A DNA stretch of 64,000 nt from Dendrolimus kikuchii (Eukaryota > Arthropoda > Insecta > Lepidoptera > Lasiocampidae). Positions 32,746 to 44,158 of the stretch are shown here, in pieces (position 1 is the first letter of the stretch; each line of letters starts with the position of its first letter). The stretch lies in contig CM034401.1 of assembly GCA_019925095.2 (NCBI GenBank), positions 4,809,838 to 4,873,837 on the forward strand. The letters are read 5' to 3'. The translations under genes were made by a program, and so were the position numbers. The notes under the pieces were generated by a model. That model had not been told where the DNA came from. It made no database searches and worked only from the letters and a program-made list of their open reading frames with translations.

Positions 32746-35700
32746 GAATAAAATACGATAGGAATATTGAAGCTTTTATTTACAAAATTACCAACATACA
32801 ATATCACTTTGGGAATTTGCAGGTTTACTTGCATAACGCATGAACATTGCGGCCAACAGAACTAGAGTGGTCCAAATAATAAAAAATAATATTATTCTTT
32901 AAACGACTGTAATTATGAAAATACAGAACTGTTGTTAAGAAATACACAATGGTTCTTGAATGGCCTGCAAAGCCTATATAGTTCTGGCAAGAAAACTAAG
33001 AATTATCATTTAAATTAATTTTATATTTACATTTTCCACGCGATTTTAAACCTTATTATAAATGTATAATAAAAAGGCTACACTAGTTCTTTTGGCCTTT
33101 TTTTTATTATCTAACAATTATTTTGATAAATCGATTATTGAAACAATAGTTATAATTACAATTCCTGAATGTATTTATCTAAGAAATCCTCACTTAGTTA
33201 TGGTATACGATAAATGTGGTGAAAAATACATTTTTATTGTAAAAATAGTTTATGACAAGCAGGTACATGGGATAGGTAAAAATAATCTCCAATTAAGAGC
33301 GTTTTTTTATTCCTGATAATGATTTAATATGTGTAAGGATGCAGATACAGCGATATATGGTTATTCATATCGATATATGAAATAGCGGCTTAAGGGCCAG
33401 AGATTCCCAAATAATGCGATGACCACCGCAATGGCTGCTGAAGCTTTATCGTAGGAGCTGTAGATTATACCAAAATTTAAATGATTTTTGATATTTATTA
33501 GGCAAAACTTTTAAAAATATTATAAGAGCAATTTAAAACATTAATGTTATTCAGAGAAACAGTGCCATTGGTAATTAGGCTAACCGCGTATTGGCTATGT
33601 AGAGTTATAATTGATTATTTGGTTGTCAACAGCACTTGTTCTTGCCTTATTTCATACGTTACTTGTCACTAAGATATCCATTTAATAATCAAGCGACTAT
33701 CCTGTGCCACCTGTGCACCATAGAAAAAGAACGTTATATTTCATACTTACATTTGACAGTCTGATAAGCAAGCTTAATTGTCTGTAAAAACTCGTAAATT
33801 ATTTAGTAATCGTGGAGATGCGGTCGCTAGTCGTGTACCGCAACTAAAGAACACAAACTATCTGTTAATGAAGTGACAGTAGCCAATGGATAGTGAGCAT
33901 TGTTCTTTTAGCAAATGATTGTAAAATGACTCTTGCAATATGAGTAAAACATGACGTATATTCTGTTTATTTTACATAATATGCACTTTGATACACACAG
34001 CTTATCATGTTCTATATGTTGACATGGAAAATGAATCTCACTTCTAAGCCTATTGCATTTGTGATATTAACTACTACCTATAGAATAAATAATAGCATAT
34101 TGAGATCAGAGAGTTTCTGTTTACGACAAATAATTTAAAAGCTTTCTTTGAAATTCAATACAATAATATTATGTCAGTAGTACAATTAAGATTTAATCTT
34201 GAATATTCTACGTTTTCCATTTCAAATCTCTTATAGTATAAGCATTACATGACGTATTACTGTGTTTTTATATTACCGAATCCATCCGTAGAACTCCACG
34301 ATCATGCAACAGAATGCGGCAAATTACACCGATGAAGACGCAGATTTACGAAAATATAGTCGTTATGATAAAAATATGGATATATATATAAATTATTAGA
34401 TGCGGTATCCTACTTCAAATATATATAAGTTCGATTATCGTATGCTTAAAATAATAATAAATTAGAAGTGCCCGTGTTCCTTATATTATAATATAAACCC
34501 TATTGTTTGACAATGAGGGATATAACAAATTTTTATATATAACCAAAATAGAACACAGACGCAGTTTTAGTTCTCAAGACGCCTTAACAAAACTAAAGTA
34601 TTTGGCATAATCTATATAACTACAAAGCGTAATTTACAATTATTGTCACAGATGTGAGAAGAAAAAAAAGTAAAATCCAGAACATGTATTATTGTAATTA
34701 ATGGATTATAAAGTTATATACTATACCAATGGCAATAGTTGGATAGTCTTATATCATCGTTGAAGATTTAAAGCAAGAAGCTGATATATATTAGCTTAAA
34801 TTGCTTTAAAAACGGTGAAGATAACACAAATAGAGAAAATATAAAGAATACAATACGCTAGGCACTTTACAACTACAAAAGGCTAGGATTTTTTTTTAAT
34901 AGAAGCAGAATTATTTTAGATGCTATATGGTTAACAGTAAAATAGATGCCTTTCAATTATTGTACCAATAAGGTTCTACAATAACCCCAAACTATTTTTT
35001 GTCCCCTTTTAACAACAATATTATTTGGAGCTAACGACTCAGTACAGACTGCAAAATTTACGATACCAGTATAAAGTTATGACGCGGATATTCCCTTGAC
35101 CCTTAAAACATATTTAACAAAAAGATACATTCCGTTCTAAATTTGAAATTTTCAAGTTTATAGATTCATTTCTATGAGGAACACATCGTGACCCCCTGGG
35201 GTAATAACCCACAGGTTGGCCAACACTGTTCTAGACTAACTACACGAAGCGGCGCTGTAATTGTTTCTTTTTTAATCTAATGCACAGCTCGGCCTAGGTT
35301 CGGCCATAATTTATTACGAGGTAATAAAATACCTAGTTGTTCCTTGTACCACTATATACGTTTGCGTGTGCATCTACCATCGATGAATTTATAACTTAAG
35401 TGAATCAATCTTCAAGTAATAATCGGATTAGACTCAATAATGTAGTTTGTTGAGATATAATTAAGCAGGCAGGTACTCAACACGATGTGTGAACAACTGC
35501 TCATTGGAACAAACACTATTGCACAAATTATTGTTTATTAATTCTTTCTTAACAATCTTGAGAATACAAATACCTATCTCCTACAGAGTTGAACATAGGA
35601 TACTTTTACCCCAGAAAATAGGATAATTCTCGCGTATATAATCGACGTTTACACAAACGAAACGTAACTGGTGCCGAAACGGGAAACAAGCTATATCCAC

Positions 35701-37563
35701 TAATTGCCAATGATATTATATCGTTTAATTATTTTTCAGTCCTAATTAAGTTATAACAATTATGTACCCCTAATATTTACATAATGATGTAATAGATATG
35801 TATCAAACAGTAATCGAAAAAATAATATAACAATATATAAATAAATGCAAGTTATCTTATTGTTGTAGTCAAATAGAGCATCAAACAACTATTCCATTAA
35901 ATTATATCACAGAAATGTTAATTAAATTATATGTTATAATGAAGCATTATATTAACTTAAAAAAACCTTAGTTTCGTTTTGCTCTTCTGAAATATTAATT
36001 ATAATATATATAATATACATTATATAAGCAAGCAAAATTTACAATTTAAATTAGGAAATATATTTCAATACTTATATGTATATTATAATTAAATAATCGA
36101 TTTTTATAATATAATTTATCACAATATTGAAACAGGAAACACAATCGATTAACAAATGTAAAATTTGAAAATTATTCATTTTATTTTGTATATCATCCTT
36201 AAAATATTTCGTTTAGATCAATTACTTATTGTTGCTTAAAATGGTTATCAATTAAATATGGTTATAAATATTTATATTGTATAGATTATATACAAAACAT
36301 ATACAAATTATTTCAATCAAACTATGATTTAAATATCAAAATAATAGCGGAAAAACGTAGAGAGAGAATTAAATAGAGAGAACATTAAATCCCATCCACA
36401 ATAAAGATAGAGTTTACTACGGCTCACCAAAACCATTTTTATTATAAAAATATAACTCACCACGTTCACTTATACTTTAAGCACTGTTATTGAAGCTTTT
36501 AATTCACTGAAACTGTTAAAAACTGATATATATTGAGAAAATCGTGTTGATTTCAAATATTTAAAATCTTACCTGCTGACCAAGCCAAAATATATGTCTC
36601 TGTCCAACTAATGACAACTCACATAAATCCATCCTATTTCCACAATATTCTTCTTTACCTATACCTTCTCTTTTGTAATACTCTCTTTACGCTAAAAATC
36701 TTCATATTGTTCTGTCTAATAGTACGTTGAAAATTTAAAATTTTCAATTAAATTCATATAGGCCGTTAAAATTAAAAGTTAATAAACTAATTTAATCCAA
36801 CTATTATACATAATAAATTTATTTTCGATTATTTAGGTAACAGTAGCCCATTACAATTCCTTAAATTTTTATCACCAGTTGCTGCAATGGAATTAAAGCA
36901 TGTTTAAATTTATTTAATAAATATATTTTTAAACCAAGTCCTTTTAAGACACATCCATATCATATTTCATATTGTAATAAACCTCAAAATAATAACATCG
37001 CTATAAAAACCGCATTATACGTAAACAGCTACAGAATACATACATCCGAACTATTTTCACTTATGATATTGAAAGCGTGTTGGAAAAGGATGCGTATATG
37101 CGAAGGTTACATTCATTATACATAAGTTTGTCACTGGTTATTGATAAGTGGATCAGTAATTAAAAAAAAAAACAAAACCAGAACAAAATTATATAAGTCA
37201 GAAAATCTTAATTTATTTTTATGAATCGTCCGAAAAAAAAACGCTGATGTCTTTTGTTTCACTCACATTCACGTATCCTGTATTACCTTACATGAATAAA
37301 AGAAATGTTACTCAGCTTTTATTTTACACAGTTTCTATAGCTCTAGTTATAGTTGTGAGTTAAACCGATATTAGATGGTTCATTTCTGTTTTTAAATTTG
37401 GCTGATACAACCATAGTGATTCATATAAACCCAAATTTGAATCAATCAATGCCATTAAAATCAATCAAATACCGCTGTGTCTTTTCAGTCCTGTTCCCTT
37501 CCATCAAATTACTTCAATTTGGTCGGTCCATCTAATATCAGTATTATAAATAATAAATCTACG
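32746..37563. other. Long AT-rich stretch without identifiable genes
   Basis: Almost 5 kb of AT-rich DNA with no supported exon, no repeat border and no frame longer than 84 codons. GTGACCCCCTGGGGTAATAA at about 35188 looks like part of an old DNA transposon, but is too short to call. Confidence 0.45.
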
Positions 37564-37733
37564 TTTTAATGGTTTTCAGCGCGATGAGTTAATTGATTTT
37601 TATTATTCCGACGTTTCGGCCACTTTTCAATAGCCGTGATCACCACCACCGCCGCGTGATCACGTGATCAACAGGCAGAAACGTCAGTGTAAGAAGAATC
37701 AAATAAATCACCGCGCTTAAAACCGTTGAAATA
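37564..37733. mobile_element. MITE-like element with ~60-bp inverted arms
   Basis: Left TTTTAATGGTTTTCAGCGCG through ATTATTCCGACGTTTC mirrors the right arm (GAAACGTCAGTGTAAGAAG through CGCGCTTAAAACCGTTGAAA). The centre holds the palindrome GTGATCACGTGATCA and a CACCACCACC run. Non-coding. No TSD was fixed. Confidence 0.6.
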
Positions 37734-38906
37734 TAATTTAATAATGTATACTAGTCGCCAAAACTTAAGAAAATATTATGTTAATCAGTATTATGAATTC
37801 AAAATTTTCACTTTCGAAAATGCCGTAGAGCAAAACACATATACCTTCAATCAACAATATGTTTTTTTTTTAGTGAGCTGTCATTCGCCTTATCTTTTTT
37901 TTACATTAACTGTGGGTTGTTCCTTTATATGTTACGCAATAAATATTTTCTTGTAATTAAAAAAAAATATCGTCGATTGAAGGTTGCAATTCTCGTTGAA
38001 CATTTCATTTTAAATATGGCATGGACGCATTTTAATACAAATAATTTGCAATTAAATACTATTTAATATAAAAAATATATATTGGAAGACTAAAATAATT
38101 ACAAGGTAACCCATAATTCCCATTACGCCTGGTTAAGGATGTTAACAAACATAGGTTATTTTATCATTCGTATAAAATTGATTTAGGATTTAAATTGTAT
38201 TTACAAAGATATTCTTTCCTATCTACATATTATAATCATACCGTTACATAGATTTCCTTTCATTATTTATATATTTACATAAAATTCGATTTAGAACCGC
38301 AAGTACGCGTTTAATCTAATATATATGAATTTATAAAAGATGTAATTCATAAAAACTTCGTTAATGTTTGTTCGGTCCTTGGTAATGGATATTGGATATA
38401 TCTATTTCGGGAAAGGTTTTGTAAAACAATACTTTCATTAAGTAATATTTGTTTAATATAACCCTTTTATTTCATTTCGTTTTTTAGACATTTGTAGGTA
38501 ACCAGTAAAAAGGGTACTATTATAAATTTATCATGTTCGTTTTAAGTGAAACTGTACTATACCGTTCTATTTTTGTAGAACACCATCTCTAAAATATTCC
38601 GTTCTATCTTTAGAACGACTCGTAATCATACTTTGACTTGCTTCTGTCCTGGCGGTTGAATAACAACTAACCATGCGCAGATTTTTGCTGCACCTTATAT
38701 AATTTTGCGCAAAGATGAACTACCCGCATAAACACTACAGAAATTATTTTTAATCATATTTGCTCATAATTTGAAAAATAAACTATAAATATATTACAAA
38801 AATCTCTAGCCTTAATAGGTTTCGAGATAATAGATTGTGACATACAGACAGAGTATGATCGTAATTGGTTTTTTTACCTTCATTTATCAGAATCCTAATA
38901 AATAAT
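37734..38906. other. Non-coding, no feature seen
   Basis: AT-rich. Nothing recognised. Confidence 0.35.
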
Positions 38907-39138
38907 CCTGGTGGTAGGGTATTTGCTCGTCGGGATGGCTACTCTCCCTGGTCTAGAGTATACCACCGCTTGAGTTGCTTGTGCTGGCGTAATAAGCATC
39001 AGTGCCCAGGTTCCAGTCTCCCTCCGAGGCTGGCAGCACATCGGTTACATCTTTGTTGTCGCAAGTATTCATAGGCAACGGTAAGCACTTTCCATCAGGT
39101 GGGCAGACAGCTTGTCTGCTGTTCTTCAGAAAAAAATA
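38907..39138 (+). repeat. Short interspersed repeat, 5'-truncated and diverged copy
   Basis: It runs from CCTGGTGGTAGGG to CTGCTGTTCTTCAGAAAAAAA. It differs from the 30- and 50-kb copies at many sites, so it is probably an older insertion or subfamily. Confidence 0.7.
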
Positions 39139-39432
39139 TGTAATGTAATTTCGTGAACTTTGAAGTCGTTTCTGGAGAATTAGATAACAAGAACATAGAT
39201 TCTTTGATAAGTAGTCTACTAACCCTATTAAATAATAAAAAAAACTTTTATCAGACATTATTTTAATTATAGAATTAATTCGATATGCGGTAATCGCCTC
39301 CATTTAGAATATTGCATTACAAAACCTTTTCCATGCATAATAATATACCTATATATGAAATTAATTGTGTTTGAGTTGATGGTACGAGTATATTAATGAA
39401 TTTGTGCAATCTATAGAACGAACTATGGAAGG

Positions 39433-39668
39433 CTTTTTTTTTATTGCAGGAGATCAGCAGCCAGGCAGACGGCCCACTTGATCGAAAGCGGTTACCATCG
39501 CCTATGGACATTTGCACCACCAAAGTTGCTACAAATGCGCTGCTGCTCTCTTAAAGGGGACTGGAACCTGGTCACTAATGCCGGAACACAACTCAAGGTT
39601 GTTATGGCGACATACTTTAGACCAGGGGTGGTAGCCGTCCAGTCGGGCAAATGCCCTACCACCTGGCA
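39433..39668 (-). repeat. Short interspersed repeat, 5'-truncated copy
   Basis: It runs from the T-rich tail complement to CTACCACCTGG and is nearly identical to 4361-4610, including GGCGACATACTTTAGACCAG. The two are therefore probably close relatives within the family. Confidence 0.78.
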
Positions 39669-40133
39669 AGGCTAAATAACGATAATAATTATGAATAAAA
39701 CTTTAGATCCAAATATACATTTAAGGGCCGATTTTTTAGTTATCTGTCGAATAAATTATACCTAATAATTATATCTGACTGAATTTAAAAGTGTAACAAT
39801 TCAACTGCTTAATTCAGGCAATTGTCATTCTTAATTTTTTTTATGTTGTATTTTATCCTATAAATAACTTTAATCTGGTAATAGAAAAATAGGACCTAAA
39901 GTTTAATTTGGATATAAGTGAAGAGTAAATAACTGAAGTGAAATGCTAAAAACATGTTGAATAAAATATCGCATATAAATAAAACTTTTAACTTGATCGC
40001 ATTTCTATTTATGACCCTTATTATGACTAAAGTCATTTCGAAATTTCATGATAGCTTTAATCAAATACGGCTAAGTTAAAATACAGTTAAATTCATTTTA
40101 ATTAAGCAAGGGATATTCCTTGCCGATTACTAA

Positions 40134-40510
40134 GACCGTGTCCCCATTAGACGAACAGTGAGCGGCTAACTGTTTGCTTCCAGTTTGCCTCCCTATAATT
40201 ATTAAATGGAGTGTCCATACACCGCGCACTGTACGCAGTTTGCGGCGTTTTGTTTGCCGCTTCATTCAGTAAGCGGCCGATTAGCAGCGAACGATGCGCG
40301 CGGTCGGAGGCGCAGTTCGCACACCACGCCGGAGCGCTGCGCAGCATTATAAACTAACCGTTTACCTTACCTCCCATGAGTTCGCAAGCGCTTCGCGGCT
40401 ATTACGCTACAGTTGGTTGCTAACTCGACATTGAGTTAGCAACCGGTAGCCGCTCAGAGTCAGCCAGCAAACAGTCTGCCCCTGACTGGTCGTCTAATGA
40501 AGATACGGCC
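40134..40510. mobile_element. Harbinger-like MITE, 377 bp, TAA duplication
   Basis: Left GACCGTGTCCCCATTAGACG pairs with right CGTCTAATGAAGATACGGCC over about 40 bases, with some mismatches. TAA occurs immediately outside both ends (40131-40133, 40511-40513), as in PIF/Harbinger insertions with a three-base TWA duplication. The interior is GC-rich compared with its surroundings and contains a hairpin at about 40415-40441 (GTTGCTAACTC ... GAGTTAGCAAC). No transposase. Confidence 0.75.
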
Positions 40511-40531
40511 TAAGGCCCATATTCTTGTCCA

Positions 40532-40666
40532 GAATATGTATGTATGAAAAGATTAATGAAAGTTGACAAAGCGAAAAGTGTTTAACAGAATCGTAGCAGG
40601 TGGAGATTCATAGTCTCTGCCTACACCAACGGCAAACAGGCGTGACAATATGTATGTAGGTATGTG
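40532..40666 (+). mobile_element. Truncated 3' end of a related LINE, with TSD
   Basis: The frame reads MKVDKAKSV, stop, QNRSRWRFIVSAYTNGKQA, then TGA and a TATGTATGTAGG tail. This aligns with the MNVKEASEVCKNGPKWRSVV...AYP end of the (TGTA)n LINE, so it is a second family of the same kind. Flanking TTCTTGTCCA at 40522-40531 and 40667-40676 is a 10-bp TSD. Confidence 0.75.
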
Positions 40667-40676
40667 TTCTTGTCCA

Positions 40677-41639
40677 ATATCATACGTAAGTTATCACTGA
40701 CAATTAGCATCCGTTCGAATTAAAAAGTATCTTGTATTGGCCGCCGCATCACAGGGCCGCAATACTTTTTAATTTAGACTGGTTATATTATAAACGTTGG
40801 TTTACGCATGAGTTTAATGTCAGAATTTACTAGTAAAAACTTTAGTAAACGGCTATAGTAAATAAAAAATAGGTAAAATTTGTAGCATCTTAATTATAAA
40901 AGCAGTGGCCTAAATATTTTTTTAGTAAAATTACATTTATACTATTTATTAAAAGCAAACACAAATTTAAGTTCGTTCTATAGATAGCACACTCAAAAAC
41001 TAGTCTCAAAGGGAAAATTGTTAGACCCTTTTCTTTACACTTTCCAATATCTGTTCTCTGAATGAAGTTTATTCATAGATAAGCAAAATGTATTATTTAT
41101 AACATGACACCGTATTTTGTATTTATTTAACACTACAGGAATATGGTTGTGTATCGATAACTTTGGCAATTGACATCCTATTGTTAAAAAATTCTTACAA
41201 TTAGTGTCCATCCGAGCTTACATTTTCCCCTCTTAAATTTAAGTAGATAATATTGTATAATTGAGTTAGTAATTTTAATTCCAATGAGAAATGTGTGCAA
41301 TAGAATATTATATACACCAACCACAATGCATAGTCAATTCATGAACTCATAAAAAGTAGTAGCAGAATATATATGTTCCATGTTCCAACTTTTTTACAGC
41401 CACTGGTAAATCGCGGCATAAATTGTAATTAAAAAAAATATCAACAATTTTTTGATATCAGTTTATAGTTATAAATTACTGTTCACTAAATTATTATTTA
41501 ATTTACATAAATTTGAACTTAATATTTACAATCAACAGTGACAAAAAATTTTAAATTTACTTGACCTTTCATATGTGACGTGTTAAATTAATTCACAGAT
41601 TTCCTCATATTCCAAATGAAAAGCAGAGTGTTAACCTCG
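40677..41639. other. Non-coding, no feature seen
   Basis: AT-rich. Nothing recognised. Confidence 0.35.
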
Positions 41640-42389
41640 AACGAAAGGCGTATTTAGGCACTCGAAGCATTAGCACTCTCGCTACGCTCGTGCGCCAAGC
41701 GATCTCATGCCTAAATAAATCACTTTCACCTCTCGGGTAACCATCTACTATTTCGTATGTGTATTTATTGTAAACCGTGACATACGCACGCAGAACGGTT
41801 GTGAAATTAGCCTGAAATTTTACGCATGCGGCGCGATTCCGCGTGCGTGAGCAATTCCGCATAACACCAAAAAGACTTACGGTCGGACGGAATGTCGTTT
41901 CCTCCTTCTCCGAGCGCGTAATGCTCACTAAGGTGGAGGAGGAGCGGAAGCGTGAGCACCCGTCTTTGTTCCGCTCCCACCAAAGGAGGACGCGCCGGTG
42001 TCGGAGGGCGGCTTTCGACCTTCGGCCGCCGTGTGCTTCCCTGGGGAAGGGTTTTATTGCCATCGAGAGGAAGAGGGCGAATTTCAAATAGCCCCATGCC
42101 AGGATTAGAACACGATAACGCCGAGGCTATGCTTCTCCCTGACAGTGGATATGGCTATTAGGCCCCCGCTAGGGCACGTGGAGTTGGTAGAGGCCCGCTT
42201 TTCCTGTAGCCCTGGCATAAGGCAAAGGCAGGGATACCGAAGGGTTTTAGTCGGTATTACTGAACGTGGTGTCGCAGTAGCACTTGGTGCTTCCGGTGCT
42301 AGTGTCACCCCGACATAGCGAATCCTACACACCGGGCGTGACTCTCTACGCAGCTGGTGGTCCTCAATCGGATTTCCCCTTGTAAACAA
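41640..42389 (-). mobile_element. 5' region of a LINE-like element (decayed)
   Basis: This GC-richer block lies in AT-rich surroundings. Its 42105-42389 part is homologous to 15236-15440, where it is joined to an RT C-terminus, which is why I read it as a LINE 5' region. Overlapping minus frames of 160, 96 and 94 codons are arginine-rich and show no certain domain. The block is 5' on the minus strand and no RT follows it. Confidence 0.5.
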
Positions 42390-43005
42390 AAAAAAGTTTG
42401 TAGTCCTCTTTAAGGTTCTTAAAGAAGCCTACAAACGTACCCTAACTCAATATGAATAAGACCTCTACAATTTATCTAAGTTTTAACAAGTAATATATTC
42501 ATTAATTCATCCATATTCATTGTAAATATTTTATCGTTGTACTTGGCTTCAAGGTTTTTTTTTATTTGTTACCAGGCCATATAAATTTAAAATTATATAG
42601 TTAAAAGTATAAGGTGAACATTATTTGAATATGTAAATAACTGAACATTTAATTTATACTTATTTCCTGCGGCAAAGACAAGAATATACCGCTTTTAAGA
42701 AATAATAGGACACTTCCGCTCTCTTTTTCAGTTGAGTGGCTTTTTATTTAATAAATATAGAATACAATAGGGTATCCGACAGTTAAATCAATTATATACT
42801 TTTTATCATATTAAAAAACGCCAAAGCCGCTTAGATTTTTTATATGCTTAGCAAGTTATAACGTCATTTTTTACAGAGTTAAAAAGCGTAATAAGTTTTG
42901 TTTAAACATTAATTGAAATAATTTTTTTAATAATAATATTTTGAAGGTATGGTGATAATTTGGTATTGAAACGCCCGCTCTTCTGTATGAATATTATTTT
43001 CGTAT
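42390..43005. other. Non-coding, no feature seen
   Basis: AT-rich. Nothing recognised. Confidence 0.35.
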
Positions 43006-43008
43006 TAA

Positions 43009-43316
43009 GGCTCAATTCACACTATGATGTCGTCCACGGTTCAATCTCACTCCGGTCTCGGTCCGTTGCCGGTCCGGTTAAATATTTTTGACAGGAAATA
43101 ATCGGAGAATTCTCACTATTTTCACTATTGTATCGCTCTAGTTCAGATCCGATATCACGCCGGTATCGGTTCGTTGTAAAGAATATTTCACTGAAGCCAA
43201 ATCGGACCTATAAAGCTTATACCGACAGTGTGAATACGCTTGTTTTCAACTCCTGACCGTGTACCGAGACCGGAGAGAGACTGAACCATGAAAGGCATCA
43301 TAGTGTGAACCGGGCC
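43009..43316. mobile_element. Harbinger-like MITE, 308 bp, TAA duplication
   Basis: The ends GGCTCAATTCACACTATGAT (left) and ATCATAGTGTGAACCGGGCC (right) are inverted repeats. Pairing continues inward to CCGGTCTCGGT / ACCGAGACCGG, about 55 bases in all. TAA lies just outside both ends (43006-43008, 43317-43319). Non-coding. Confidence 0.8.
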
Positions 43317-43560
43317 TAATTGTGAAATGTTTCAATTAAGATTAAATTTGATATTTTTAATCGATATTGTCATTGAAATATTCAACTTAGAACCGATTTT
43401 TTAATCGTCACTTAAAAGTTATCAGTCGAATAAATTATAACCTGACTGAACTCAAAGGTGAAATTCCACTGTTTTATTCATGTAATTGACATTAAATCTT
43501 TCCATGTTATACCTTATATTATGAATAACGTTTATCTGGTTATTCAAAATCGGCTTGTAG

Positions 43561-43750
43561 GAAAGAAAAGAAAGAAAGAAAGAAAAACTTTATTTGAAGA
43601 AATAGCGACGTAATTACATACCTTATACATTATACACAGAGCATATTTTAAGAATTTGTACATCGCATTTCAGCAAACAAGGTTTGCACTCAGCATATTG
43701 CTGTGCCGGAATTATATCCGACACAACGCTGATTTTCATTGCAAACCTTC
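43561..43750 (-). other. Region 3' of the TMTC gene with a possible poly(A) signal
   Basis: On the minus strand an AATAAA at about 43587-43592 lies some 360 bases past the TMTC stop codon and is the nearest clear polyadenylation signal. It is followed by a CTTT-rich simple repeat, so it could instead belong to a repeat end. Confidence 0.3.
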
Positions 43751-43954
43751 TTTCTGGCGTAAGATGACCTAATTTGTTAAAACAATAAATAATAAAACTA
43801 ATTCTACTTATGAAATATTTAATTAGTAAAACAAATTAATAAATTTTAATAAAATAAAATAATCGCTAATCGCTTCAGTTAAATGTCTATGCACACCAGC
43901 TTTAGAGTAGGTAAAACGAGTTCGGTTGGACACTAACTACTATACAATCGTATA

Positions 43955-44158
43955 TTAGACTTCTATCTTTGTATACTTCATAACCGCATCTTGTTTACGT
44001 CGTTCAGTATAAATGACAGAACGTACTCTGTTCAAATTTGTTATAACTATTTCATCATTGGGGTTTAAAGCGAGAGATTTGCGATACGATGCTGCGGCTT
44101 CCGTATACTTTCCATTCAGATGATATATGGCACCGAGGTTGGAATGGTATTCAGCATT
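43955..44158 (-). CDS. TMTC2: TMTC2-like terminal exon
   Basis: The acceptor is TTTCTTTTCAG at 44159-44169. It encodes NAEYHSNLGAIYHLNGKY to the stop: a last TPR, then a basic tail (RRKQDAVMKYTKIEV). It starts in phase 0 after the AGG codon of the previous exon. Confidence 0.85.
   Translation of the reverse strand, partial: NAEYHSNLGAIYHLNGKYTEAAASYRKSLALNPNDEIVITNLNRVRSVIYTERRKQDAVMKYTKIEV

Noticed and set aside
35180..35230. GTGACCCCCTGGGGTAATAA as a DNA-transposon relic
   Set aside because: Too short to support and no inverted partner was found.
41605..42091. Overlapping arginine-rich frames as a host gene
   Set aside because: Several frames on both strands are open at once in a GC-richer block, there is no splice context, and the neighbouring part is homologous to a dispersed LINE fragment.
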